DNA of 64,000 nucleotides from Spinacia oleracea (GCF_020520425.1 NC_079491.1:29255449-29319448), one strand, 5' to 3'. Counted from the stretch's first letter, positions 47,316-58,455 are shown. A program made the numbers and translations. The notes: generated by a model not told the origin, from the letters alone.

Positions 47316-50165
47316 CCTTATTATTTTCATAATCTAAATTGCATGAACATGGTTAAATATTACAAATTTGCAAGAATTAAAAGGGGTGATTAATTTTCGT
47401 AATTGTTAATTAATTGCAAATTGCGTTTATTTAATTATACGTACGCAGTTTTTCGGCAGTTTCTTCGTTACTCATCCGAATTGAGTGATTTTTGTGTCAA
47501 TTCCGCATGTAAAAGGCATTCTAAAATTTTGACAAAAACAGTATTTTTCTGCCGAACCCAGATTTCTCAAATTCGAAGCCTAACTATGACTTTTCGAAGG
47601 TTTTAGTTTTTCGAATGCAAAATTTCGTAAATTTAAGATGTTAAATTAAATATTTGCGATTCTTGTTGATAAATCTTGAATTTTTGATTGACCTACTGCA
47701 TATGTTTAACAAGTTTGAATGCCTAGTCTTGTTAATTATGCAATCTAATTTGTAATTATGATTAATTTGTTGAAAATTAGAATAATTTAGAATTAATTTG
47801 ATTTTCATAATTAATTGTAATTTAATTAGAAACCTATGATTAAAAACCACCATAAAAATTGTAAATTTACGATAAATTTTAAATTTTTATGACCTAGACT
47901 TGAATCCATAACAATCGGAAATCAATTGGATAATAAATTTTCGATTTTTTCGCCCTAAAATTATGAAATTAATATTATTTATTAATTTGTCATTAATTTT
48001 AAATATAAATTTTAAATTTTTATGCGATTCGTTCATATAACTTGCACGCACGAAGCAATGGACGCTTCGTGTTACCCTTAAGGGGTGTTGTATAATGCGG
48101 GCATGCGACGACGAGCAAGGGAGCTCGTCGCCCGTGCGGCACGAATGCAATGAGCAAGGGCGTAGTGCACGAGCACAAGGCAACAGCCCTGCCTTGTGTC
48201 GTGTGCCACGACCAATGGACGAATGGGCATGGGCGTAGGGCGAGCCAAGGCAGTCGCGTGTGGGCAGCAAGCGAGCTGCGCCACAACGCGCGCTGCCTCG
48301 CACAAGAGCGCGCAGCCTCGCGCGCAGCGAGCGCAAGCTCGCGTGCCACGAGCGCTGCGCCTAGCATTGCTCGCGCGCACAGCGAGCGATGTCGCCCGCC
48401 CAGCGAGCGATGTCGCGCGCCCAGCGAGCGATGGCTCGCGCGCCCAGCGAGCGATGTCGCGCGCCCAGCGAGCGATGTCGCGCGCCCAGCGAGCGATGTC
48501 GCGCGCCCAGCGAGCGATGTCGCGCGCCCAGCGAGCGATGTTGCGCGCGCACTGCGAGCGATAGCCCGCGTGCGATGAGCGCTGGCGCGCGCAGCGAGCA
48601 CCAATGCGTGCGGAGGCTTGCGATAGGGATGCAGCAGCTATGCGACGAGCGCATGGGCTGCGCGCGCATGGCCAGCGATGGCTGTGTGCGTGCGGCCCAT
48701 GGGCGTGCTACGCGTAGGGTGTTTGCGTTACGATTAGATCGTTTTGAATGTTTAATTTGAAAATTTCAGTTCACGTAATTTTAATTAATTTTAAAATTAA
48801 TAATTTAAATTATTTTCTTGGATTTTAATTTTGAATATTATAATTATAATAAATGTTATTTATTCTAATTATTTTACTAAAATTAAAATCATGAATTAAT
48901 TTAAATGCGACTGAAATTAAATTAAACTTTTTGGATTCAATTATAAATTTATATGAGCTTTAAATTTTAATTAAATTTGTATGTTTCCGGTTAGACTAGA
49001 AATACATTTTTATGTTTAAAATTGGTAAAGCATATGAATTTATTGGTTTAAGTGGGAGCGCTTTTTAGTCATAAACTCTTGATTAGGTCTACAAATCCTT
49101 AAGGTTAAAACAACTTGATTAGAATTAATAAGGACTGAATAATTGGTAGATTATTGGTGCCCTTGATTAATTGCTGCAAATGTTTACGTGATGCATAATG
49201 TGTTTTACTAACCAGCTATGTGGGTCATTCATGATAATGAATGGGTGAATGGTATATATTGTATATGTACTGTTTTGCAGGTTATGAAGTGACTAGTATG
49301 GCCAAATAGGATAGAAAATATGGTCTGCGTACCATTAATTTGAATGTAATTGGTCTAAAGTACCAAAGTTATTTTTCAATTCAAATATGGTCTGCGAACC
49401 ATCAAATAGTTGTAATTAGTTATAGCTTATCCTATTTGAAGAAAATGGTGCCTCCCACGGAGATTTTCAAGACGGACTTTGAAGTCAAAGCTTCAAGATG
49501 AAGTCGGGCCATACTAGATCACAAATATCTTATGCATGTTTTAAGTTATTTATTGTTTTAAATATGTCTTAAAATGCATGAGATCAAAAGCTTGATTATG
49601 TTGCATGATTAAGGATTTTAGTTCACTTAAAATCTAACCAACATAGTAAGAGCCTTAAGTTCCAAACTTAAAAATTGAGTTAAAAGGTGCCATGCCAAAA
49701 TATACACTTGCTTGGATATCCTTTACATCAATCTAGTAATAGTTTTCGCTCAGCGAGGTGTTACTTATTGGTCCTAAAGGGGCAAGGTACACAAATAATT
49801 GTGAGTACATGTTAGTTTTGGTGAAACTCAACGATATAAGTAAAGAGTCCTTTTATGTCGTGGCAAATTCGATAGGTTTACCTAATAAGTTCTTAGACGT
49901 ACCTATCAACCAAGAATAGTTTCTAGACTATTAGCAAAAGGCTTTTGCTTACCTAAGATGTTCTAGGATTAAGTCGACAAACTGTGCTTAGTTCTTCAAT
50001 GATTTTAGGATCTTGGAATCATTTTATTCACACCTGCCGGAACACATAATTTGAATAAAATGCTTAATAAACATTGAATTATGCATGTATGCTAGAATTT
50101 AAGTTTATTAAGAGAAACTGTGAATGGTTATTTATTTGTTTATCTTTTCAATTGTAGTTTTTAAT
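47316..50165 (+). other. copia-2 untranslated leader
   Basis: A very long leader without a supported gene. It is AT-rich with a GC-rich island at about 48060-48720. Before the gag ATG is CTTTTCAATTGTAG, shared with copia-1, which has the look of a 3' splice site. The leader matches copia-1 right up to the gag start. Confidence 0.75.
48380..48550 (+). repeat. 21-bp tandem repeat in the copia-2 leader
   Basis: About eight copies of a 21-bp unit containing GCGAGCGATGTCGCGCGCCC, the first ones slightly degenerate. The array is in the GC-rich island. Period 21 keeps all frames open, explaining the Arg/Ala/Ser-rich open frames on both strands. Confidence 0.9.
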
Positions 50166-52028
50166 ATGGCAAACAAAAATTCATTCAACATTCGATCAAT
50201 TCTCGAAAAGGAGAAGTTGAACGGGAAAAACTTCCTTGACTGGCAAAGGAACTTGCAAATAGTTCTTATGCAGGAAGAAAAGGAGTATGTCCTAGATGAG
50301 GCGATGCCCGAAGCTGCAGGCGACGGGGTCACTCAGGCAGCCCTCAATCGTTGGATTGATGCCAACAAGGATGTGAAATGTCTAATGCTCGCCACCATGA
50401 GTGCGGATCTGCAGAAAACGTTCATCAACTCAGATGCTTTCACAATCATCAGTGAGTTGAAGAACATGTTCCAAGATCTGGCTCGAGTCGAAAGATTCGA
50501 GACTCATAGGCAAATTCTTGAGACCAAGCTTAAGAAAGGCGAGCCCGTAAGTCCACATGTTCTCAAAATGATTGGACTCATTGAGAATATGAGTCGGCTG
50601 GATCAGCAATTTTCTCAGGTAATGGCTATAGACACCATCCTCCATTCTCTTCATAGCGGGTATGATCAGTTCAAACTGAACTACAGTATGAATAGTCTGG
50701 ACAAAACGCTCACTGAGCTTCACGGTATGCTGAAGACCGCTGAAAAGACGCTCAAAAATGATAAGCAGGATGTGCTTATGGTGCGTGGGGGCAAGTTCAA
50801 GAAATATGGAAAGAAGAGGAATGCTAAGAAAGGTGGCAACAAAGCCAACCCAACTAAGCAAACTGGCGCCAAATCTGCAAAGAGAAAGGTCAGTCAACCC
50901 ACTTCTGAATCCGAATGCTTCTACTGCAAGAAGAAGGGGCATTGGAAGAGAGATTGCTTGAAGCTAAAGGAAGATCAGAAGAACGGAACAGTCGTTCCAT
51001 CTTCAGGTATTTTCGTTATAGACTGTATACTTGCTAATTCAACTTCTTGGGTATTAGATACAGGTTGTGGCTCACACTTATGTTCCAATCCACAGGGACT
51101 AAGAAGAAGTAGAAAGTTAAGCAAGGGTGAAGTCGACCTACGAGTGGGAAATGGAGCACGGATTGCTGCATTAGCTGTAGGAACTTACTATTTGTCGTTG
51201 CCCTCCGGGCTAGTTTTGGAACTGGAAGAATGTTTCCATGTTCCAAGTCTTACTAAAAACATCATTTCAGTTTCTTGCTTAGATGCTAAGGGATTTTCCT
51301 TTATAATAAAAGACAATAGTTGTTCGTTTTATTTTAAAGAGATGTTTTATGGATCTGCTAGATTAGTCAATGGACTTTATTTATTAGATCACGACAAACA
51401 AGTATATAACATAAATACCAAAAAGGCCAAAAAGGATGATTCAGATCTCACCTATCTGTGGCATTGTCGATTAGGCCATATAAACTTGAAACGCTTAGAA
51501 AGACTTCAAAGAGAAGGAATTCTAGAACCATTTGACTTAGAGGATTATGGTAAATGCGAATCATGTTTACTTGGCAAAATGACAAAGCAACCTTTCTCTA
51601 AAGTTGGAGAAAGAGCAAATGAACTATTGGGTTTAATCCATACAGATGTATGTGGACCAATGAGTACAAATGCTAGAGGTGGTTTCAGCTACTTTATCAC
51701 TTTCACTGATGACTTCAGTAGGTATGGTTATGTCTACCTAATGAAGCATAAGTCTGAATCCTTTGACAAATTCAAGGAATTTCAGAGTGAAGTAGAGAAT
51801 CAATTAGGCAAGAAGATTAAGGCACTGCGGTCTGATAGAGGCGGTGAATATCTGAGCTATGAATTTGATGACCATCTGAAAGAATGTGGAATTCTATCAG
51901 AATTGACTCCTCCTGGAACACCACAATGGAACGGTGTGTCAGAACGGAGGAACAGAACCTTGCTAGACATGGTCAGGTCAATGATGGGTCAGGCCGAACT
52001 TCCATTAGAATTTTGGGACATGCACTAA
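50166..52028 (+). CDS. copia-2 gag-pol, 5' part: Gag, protease, integrase (to frameshift)
   Basis: The start is the ATG at 50166 (MANKNSFNI), matching the copia-1 start. Gag is of the UBN2 type (KLNGKNFLDWQRNL, EYVLDEAMPE, ILHSLHSGY) with a CCHC knuckle near residues 251-264 (CFYCKKKGHWKRDC). From LKEDQKNG on it is almost identical to copia-1: protease DTG near 297, HHCC zinc finger, and integrase core with D about 494 (HTDVCGP) and GVSERRN. A run of G at 52015-52017 has three G where copia-1 has four. This shifts the frame after LPLEFW and ends it at DMH. Gag and protease remain usable; integrase is truncated. Confidence 0.93.
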   Translation: MANKNSFNIRSILEKEKLNGKNFLDWQRNLQIVLMQEEKEYVLDEAMPEAAGDGVTQAALNRWIDANKDVKCLMLATMSADLQKTFINSDAFTIISELKNMFQDLARVERFETHRQILETKLKKGEPVSPHVLKMIGLIENMSRLDQQFSQVMAIDTILHSLHSGYDQFKLNYSMNSLDKTLTELHGMLKTAEKTLKNDKQDVLMVRGGKFKKYGKKRNAKKGGNKANPTKQTGAKSAKRKVSQPTSESECFYCKKKGHWKRDCLKLKEDQKNGTVVPSSGIFVIDCILANSTSWVLDTGCGSHLCSNPQGLRRSRKLSKGEVDLRVGNGARIAALAVGTYYLSLPSGLVLELEECFHVPSLTKNIISVSCLDAKGFSFIIKDNSCSFYFKEMFYGSARLVNGLYLLDHDKQVYNINTKKAKKDDSDLTYLWHCRLGHINLKRLERLQREGILEPFDLEDYGKCESCLLGKMTKQPFSKVGERANELLGLIHTDVCGPMSTNARGGFSYFITFTDDFSRYGYVYLMKHKSESFDKFKEFQSEVENQLGKKIKALRSDRGGEYLSYEFDDHLKECGILSELTPPGTPQWNGVSERRNRTLLDMVRSMMGQAELPLEFWDMH

Positions 52029-54130
52029 ATACAGCTGCACTCACTATAAATAGAGCTCCGTCTAAAGCTGTCGAAAAGACTCCATACGAATTATGGTTTG
52101 GAAAGCCTCCAAATGTGTCTTTTCTTAAGATTTGGGGATGTGAAGTATACGTCAAACGATTAATTTCAGACAAACTTCATCCAAAATCTGACAAATGTAT
52201 CCTTGTGGGCTATCCAAAGGAAACAAAGGGGTATTACTTCTACAATACATCTGAGAACAAAGTGTTTGTTGCTCGAGATGGTGTCTTTTTGGAGAAGGAT
52301 CACATTTCCAAAATGACAAGTGGGAGAAAAGTAGACCTCGAAGAAATTCGAGTCGAACAACAAACTCTAGAGAATGCTCAAGATGACATTCAGGATGAAA
52401 CTCAGAGATCTTTAGAAGAATCTGGTGAGAATCATGGTCAATCAAGAAATGTTACCCCGCGTAGATCGCAAAGATATAGATCTCAACCGGAAAGGTACTT
52501 AGGTATTTTGACGAACGAGAGCTATGACGTTCTATTACTTGAAAGTGATGAACCTGCGACTTACAAGCAAGCTATGACGAGCCCTAGCTCCAAGCAATGG
52601 CAAGAAGCCATGCAATCTGAATTAGACTCCATGTCTGAAAACCAAGTATGGGATTTGGTCGATTTTCCAGATGGCTACCAAGCCATTGGAAGCAAATGGG
52701 TTTTCAAACTGAAAAAGGACAAGGATGGGAAACTTGAAGTTTTCAAAGCTAGATTGGTTGCAAAAGGTTACAGGCAAGTCCACGGTGTGGATTACGATGA
52801 AACCTTTTCACCAGTTGCAATGCTAAAGTCTATTCGAATAATGTTAGCAATCGCTGCATATTACGATTACGAAATATGGCAGATGGATGTCAAAACTGCT
52901 TTCTTAAACGGCGTTTTAACAGAAACTGTGTTTATGACACAGCCTGAAGGTTTTGAGGATCCAAAGAATGCTAAAAAGGTATGCAAGCTAAAGAAGTCAA
53001 TCTACGGATTGAAGCAGGCATCCAGGAGCTGGAATATACGTTTTGATGAAGCAGTCAGTGACTTTGGTTTCATCAAGAACGCGGACGAATCTTGTGTATA
53101 CAAGAAGGTCAGTGGGAGCAAAATTGCTTTCCTAGTATTATATGTCGACGACATATTGCTTATCGGAAATGACATTCCTATGTTTAACTCTGTCAAGATT
53201 TGGCTTGGGAAATGTTTTTCGATGAAGGATCTAGGAGAAGCACAGTACATATTTGGCATCAAGATTTACAGAGATAGATCTAAAAGGATGATTGGACTTA
53301 GTCAAAGCACTTATATCAATAAGGTGCTTGATAGGTTCAAGATGGCGGACTCCAAGCGAGGCTACCTACCCATGTCTCATGGAATGACTCTAAGCAAGAC
53401 TCAGTGCCCAAAAACACTTGATGAGCGTAGACGAATGAATGGGATTCCATATGCATCATTGATTGGTTCAATAATGTATGCTATGATATGTACACGCCCG
53501 GATGTTGCGTACGCACTCAGTGCTACGAGCAGATACCAGTCAGACCCAGGAGAGGCGCATTGGACTGCTGCCAAGAATATTCTGAAGTACCTGAAAAGGC
53601 GCAAAGATGACTTCCTGGTCTATGGTGGAGATGATGAATTAATTGTTAAAGGCTATACGGACGCAAGTTTCCAAACCGACAAAGATGATTTCAGATCACA
53701 GTCTGGGTTTGTCTTCTGCCTCAACGGAGGAGCAGTAAGCTGGAAAAGTGCTAAGCAAAGCACCATTGCGGATTCTACAACTGAAGCGGAGTACATTGCT
53801 GCACATGAAGCAGCAAAGGAAGCTATATGGCTAAGGAAGTTCATAGGAGAACTTGGTGTAGTCCCCTCCATTAAAGGACCAATAGCCCTGTATTGTGATA
53901 ATAACGGAGCTATTGCACAGGCAAAAGAGCCTAGACACCACCAGAGAGTCAAGCATGTACTTCGTAGATTTCACCTTCTACGAGAGTTCGTTGAAAGAAA
54001 AGAAGTCGAGATAAGCAAAATTGGAACTGATGACAACATATCAGATCCATTAACTAAACCTCTGCCGCAGGCGAAGCACAACTCGCACACTGCAGCTATG
54101 GGAATCAAGCATATTGGAGAATGGCTTTGA
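52015..54130 (+). CDS. copia-2 pol, 3' part: integrase C-terminus, RT, RNase H
   Basis: This is the continuation of pol in the next frame, beginning GHALNTAALTINRAP. It includes the end of integrase (YELWFGKPPNVSFLKIWG) and a spacer with a copia-type linker. RT runs from QVWDLVD through QMDVKTAFLNG to the catalytic YVDD at 53141-53152. RNase H follows with GYTDASF, TEAEYIAAHEA and LYCDNNGAIA, ending at the TGA at 54128-54130. This stretch has no stop or other frame change. It has no start of its own and would be translated only if the upstream frameshift were bypassed. Confidence 0.92.
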
Positions 54131-54968
54131 TGTCTCTGTTTAATGTTTTAAAGTTTTAGAGTTTAAATCTTTGTAAAACATTATTGGTTAATCATTCACA
54201 ATAAATGAAAAGAATTCATTTTTCCATTTAATTTGTGGTTTATTAAATGATGAGTCCCTTCAAATTTGACGATATATTCAAGATAGACTGTCAGGACCAG
54301 TCCTGTGACTAAGAAATGTCTATCAAGTGAACTTGAATGTCAAAGGTTGAAAATGGTCCCTAATCGGAGTTTTCTATAAAATTGGACGCATAGAAAACGT
54401 TAGACGATTAGAATGCAAGATGACTAGTAGTTCTGTTTCTTGAACTATGTGGACATGGCAATGTCATAATCATTTGCATAGATACTTACTTTGGGAAGAC
54501 TAGTATCGGACGAGACCTATGAAACTTTACTGTAAGAGATGAAAGTCTGTCATAAGTAAATTTCATTAAATTATTAGACACTAAATCCTCAATACCTGAG
54601 TGATTTGAAGATTACTTGTTTGAGAACTGGTTGCTTTGACGTTGACCAACCGTCGCACCGTAAAAGGAGGCTATAAAGGCAACGCTCAGGTAATCACCTA
54701 TCAAACGAAGTCTAATCTCAAGATCGCAAGATTGGGATTGTCCTCCCATAAATCGGGATGAGATGCTTAAAAGTTGTACATGGCCACTCGGAGAGCTAGA
54801 AACTGTGAAATGCATGGCCGTGCTCGGATGAATCATAGGCTATGATTATCTGTTTATTTGATCAGTTGAACTCTGAAACCGAGGAACACCTCTGGACATA
54901 ATAAGGATGAAAACTCTTACCTTATGTTCAAGATCAAGCATCGAGCGACAAAGGAATTAGGAAATGCA
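54131..54968 (+). other. copia-2 3' untranslated region
   Basis: About 0.85 kb between the pol stop and the hairpin/polypurine tract. No gene is supported. Much of it is also present, in reverse, at 58456-59165 of copia-3, so it is conserved between elements with different pol genes. Confidence 0.7.
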
Positions 54969-54990
54969 CACTTGTCCCTAAGGACAAGTG
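54969..54990 (+). promoter_or_regulatory. Hairpin next to the copia-2 polypurine tract
   Basis: A perfect 9-bp inverted repeat, CACTTGTCC and GGACAAGTG, with a 4-base loop, ends six bases before the LTR and overlaps the start of the purine tract. It is also found in copia-3 with a different loop. Confidence 0.75.
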
Positions 54991-54996
54991 GGAGAC
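54987..54996 (+). promoter_or_regulatory. copia-2 polypurine tract
   Basis: AGTGGGAGAC directly before the 3' LTR; plus-strand primer by position. It overlaps the right arm of the hairpin. Confidence 0.7.
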
Positions 54997-56432
54997 TGAA
55001 GGAAATAATGCCCTTGGTCCAAGTATGCATTCTATGTTAAGTCTAATAAATGCGGTTCAGTATTAATTAACAAGTTAATAATTCAGTGAGATCAAGTGAG
55101 CTGAATGCCTAGCTAGAGGCCGCTTTAGTTCAAGTGGAATTAATGATATTAATCCACAGCTTACTCTTGACTGAACCCGTAGGGTCACACAAATAGTACG
55201 TAAACGGATCAAGTATTTAATAGCATTAAATACTCCATCTATGAATATTCGGAACCGACGGATCTTGGTTTCAGTGGGAGCTAAGATCGTCACAGGCAAG
55301 GAATGAATACTCCGGAAACGATGATATTGCCGGAAACGGAAATATGGATCGTATCGGAAATATAAATATTATCCAAGTCGTAGATGTTGCCGGAAACGGA
55401 AACATGGTACGTGTCGGAAAATATTATCGGAAATGGAAATATTGCCAGAATCGGAAATATTGCCGGAAACGGAAATATTGTCAGAATCGGAAATATTACC
55501 GGAATCGGAAAATAATTCCGGAAACGGAAATATTAAATATTTGTTCAAAACGGAAATTAATTCCGGAATCGGAAATATTAAATATTGTTCGTATCGGAAA
55601 TGAATTCCGGAATCGGAAAATTTAATCGGAAGCGCATCGTACGAATAAGCATCGGACGAGGCCTGCCGGACGAGGCCCAGCACGAAGCCAGGCCATCGCC
55701 CAGCAAGCCAAGCGCGCCGCACAAACAGCCACGCCAGGCCCAGCGCAAGGCCAGGCCCAGCAGGCTGCGCGCAGCGCGCACAGCACGCGCAGCGCACAGC
55801 GCGCACAGCGCGCACAGCACGCGCAGCGCGCAGCGCGCGCGGGCGCTGAGTGGGCTGCTGCTCGCGCGCACGCATGGGGCCCATCGTGGCTGCCGTGCGT
55901 GTGTGTGCAAGTGTTTGTGTTCGTGCACGTTTCCTAAAACATGCAGAGTTCGGTTAATGATTAAATTCCTAATTCGATTTGATAAATTAATTAAATTAGA
56001 GTTCTTGTAGGATTCTAGGTTTAATTAATTTGTATCTGAATAGGATTTCGATTCCCTTTCCATACCGCTATAAATATGAGGCTAAGGCTCACAATTTATA
56101 ACACAAGTTTCAAAGTATTCAAAGTGAGTTTTTGAGAGAAAAATTCAGTCACACATTTGCCTATAAAGTGCCGAAAATAATAGTACCTTAAGGGCGATTC
56201 TAGTTGGTCAATCTTAAGGCGGATCCGGACGTGCTGTGGACTATCTACGGAGGGACGACACTTGGAGTCCTAAAGACTTGTTCTTGTTCGGTTCGGGCGC
56301 AGCTAGGGAAGGCACGCAACAAAGAGTATGCATCTAATTTATGCTAAATGATTATGTGTAAATAATATGTTTTCCTGGGTTTATGGTTTTTCCGCATGAT
56401 TTATGAATTGTCATATGTATCATAACCTAACA
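54997..56432 (+). repeat. copia-2 3' LTR
   Basis: It matches the 5' LTR except for a few substitutions (for example near 55384 and 55699) and 7 bp less in the GC-rich block. The TATA box is at 56069-56076. The outer flank is GAAGC, the copy of the TSD. Confidence 0.95.
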
Positions 56433-57501
56433 GAAGCAACAATACATCAGACAGCAACATCACAATACATCAGAAGCAACAAATGCCAATCTATTTCAGG
56501 AGTTGTTTAATTTCTTCAAATCTCTACAATATGCTGCTCAAAACTAAACCAGAAAAGCTGGTAATTGAGTTCTTTTGTCCTACAGTGAGCTAGTATGATA
56601 CTCCTACATATGCAATCAAAATTTAGCAACCTCCAACAATAAATAAAGATAGGTTCTAATAAACTTCTTCCACAATAAGACTTCTAGCTAAAGAGCAGAC
56701 TCAACTATCTGAACTGCGACCTACTTTACACAGAGAGATGAGGGACACACCCTTTGTCGTCTTCTGAAAATTGATTAGTCAGGTGTGTTTCTGGGCTAAG
56801 ATTCAACGAATTAGCAAGACTTATCACCTACCACAAGACACTTTTTCCCCTTCCTGGTAAAGATACTAAAAATTTAAGCACCGCCAAGATACATTTATAA
56901 AACAAGGGGATTGAAACCTCAGATTTAAGCTAAGTGTATTACTCTATACTCTTGTATTGCCGACGTCTAGTTCCAAAGAGCAACAATGAACAATATAACC
57001 GTGTAATATAACTCATATGTTCCTCAACAATAACAATCAAACAACAGTGTCCAACACTACCACTACAATATCAAAACTTAATATACTACAGTATGTACAG
57101 ACATTCTTTAGACTTTATATCACCATAATCAGTAGTCGTACAAGAAAAAGTTGTATAAGTCCAAATTTTCTCAATCATTTGATTGTTTAATTTTAATCAC
57201 CTAAAGTAGAACTAAGTACTTGCTAAATCACCATAATTTAGTGTATTGAAAAGATCCAACAGCAAGAGATAATGAAAGTTGAAACAAAATAACGATACCA
57301 TAACAACTCACTCAAGTTAATTATCAGAACAACAAAAATTTAGTAACTTCAATTTAAAAATTCACCTTCTGAATTATATTATATCACTTGATGTTGCAAC
57401 AACCTCCCTGATTTCTGCACTCATTTCAAACCAAACCCAGAAAAATATAAATAGACAATTAAAGTAAAACTCATGTTTTAGCAAGTAAAAGTATGTCTTA
57501 C
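56433..57501. other. CACTA-2 interior right of copia-2
   Basis: AT-rich noncoding sequence starting with the rest of the CAA-rich tract. No gene is recognised. Confidence 0.5.
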
Positions 57502-57904
57502 TGGAATAAAACTCGTGTTTCTCTCAAATTTGAGGTCCTCTTTCTTCCAAGCACCTGACCTAAAAATCAAATTTTCATAATAAATTAGACACACGAAATT
57601 ACCTGACCTCAAATTCGAAGGATTTTTAAGGTTTTTAAGCGAAAATTTGAAATTGATAATTAGGGTTTTACAGTTTCAGTGGGAGAGAGGAGAGGGGAGA
57701 GCAAGAGAGAAATAATTCGATAATTCAAACATATTCATGTAAAATTGAGAGACTGAAACAAGGGGAATATAGTAATTGAACGGAAAAAATGGAATGGAGG
57801 AGGAGAGACGAGTGGAAGCATAATTTACCTTTAGTAAGAACGGCGACGGTGGATATGAGTTCGAAGGCCAGACAATGACGGTGGAGATGAATCTCAAGCT
57901 TCAT
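57502..57904 (-). pseudogene. Possible first exons of a captured transcript in CACTA-2
   Basis: On the minus strand an ATG at 57904 opens MKLEIHLHRHCLAFELIS and reaches a donor-like AAAG/GTAAAT at 57829. A second exon-like piece, 57559-57502, has an acceptor TTTTTAG and a donor GTAAG. Upstream is CT-rich, leader-like sequence. The protein is not recognised. It may be the promoter and 5' end of a chimeric minus-strand transcript running toward the ZW10 and hydrolase pieces. Confidence 0.35.
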
Positions 57905-58228
57905 TTTTCCGGCGAGACTCGCTGGTGAAGAAAGAGTTCAGAGTCAGACCCAGTTTAGGGAGGAGGTTTTATGAAATGACGAGAACCTAAACAAAGAATT
58001 ATGCGCGGGGTGAAATTTTGTTCCTGCATTGGGAGCTAGAACACTGCAGCGTTATACATGACGACGCCGCTAACTAAAAATTAACACCGATTCGAGGCGT
58101 TATAATTAAAACTAACGCCGCCAATGAATGCTCCTTCACCTGATTCCTCCATTTTATCATTTAGTTAGAGGCGTTTTTAAATTAACGCCACTAACGCATA
58201 GCAGCAAATAAATATTTTTCTACTAGTG

Positions 58229-58427
58229 TATTTGTGTGACCCTACGGGTTCAGTCAAGAGTAAGCTGTGGATTAATATCATTAATTCCATTTGAACTGAA
58301 GCGGCCTCTAGCTAGGCATTCAGCTCACTTGATCTCACTGAATTATTAACTTGTTAATTAATACTGAACCGCATTTATTAGACTTAACATTGAATGCATA
58401 CTTGGACCAAGGGCATTATTTCCTTCA
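58229..58427 (-). repeat. copia-3 3' LTR, right piece
   Basis: It continues the LTR from 39427 with TATTTGTGTGACCC and ends TTTCCTTCA, next to the purine tract. Together with the left piece it gives about 1376 bp, the same length as the copia-1 LTR. Confidence 0.92.
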
Positions 58428-58433
58428 GTCTCC

Positions 58434-58455
58434 CACTTGTCCTTAGGGACAAGTG
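58434..58455 (-). promoter_or_regulatory. Hairpin next to the copia-3 polypurine tract
   Basis: The same 9-bp stem as in copia-2 (CACTTGTCC and GGACAAGTG) with loop TTAG. The purine tract lies between it and the LTR. Confidence 0.7.

Larger units (their letters stand above)
45858..56432 (+). mobile_element. Complete Ty1/copia LTR retrotransposon copia-2 (10.6 kb)
   Basis: LTRs at 45858-47300 (1443 bp) and 54997-56432 (1436 bp) are nearly identical and bounded by TGAAGG...TAACA. A perfect 5-bp TSD GAAGC lies at 45853-45857 and 56433-56437. The LTRs differ by about five substitutions that I noticed plus a 7-bp length change in a GC-rich repeat, so insertion is recent. The order is LTR, primer site, 2.86-kb leader, gag-pol, 0.87-kb 3' untranslated region, polypurine tract, LTR. 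One single-base deletion breaks integrase, and otherwise the coding is open. Confidence 0.97.
39428..58228. mobile_element. CACTA-2: gene-capturing CACTA element (about 8.2 kb without the nested copia-2)
   Basis: The ends are CACTAGTAGAAAAA at 39428 and its complement ending at 58228. Comparison with the uninterrupted LTRs (GTACTATTTGTG) shows it sits in the copia-3 LTR. The flanks are TAC on the left and TAT on the right, so one base of the 3-bp TSD seems to have changed. Subterminal motifs of GAGGCGTT or GCGGCGTT type are repeated at both ends (about 39450-39680 and 58060-58200). No transposase was recognised. Inside are tandem repeats, fragments of at least two host genes and an RNase H-like fragment. 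Copia-2 is inserted at 45858-56432. Confidence 0.9.

Noticed and set aside
48020..48760. Long open frames with repeated RAMSRAQ or SLGARH-type units
   Set aside because: They are produced by a 21-bp tandem repeat, which is a multiple of three and open in many frames. The copy in copia-1 does not conserve any of these frames.
52012..52028. Programmed frameshift in copia-2 pol
   Set aside because: The near-identical copia-1 has the extra G and one continuous frame, so this is a deletion or sequencing error, not a recoding site.
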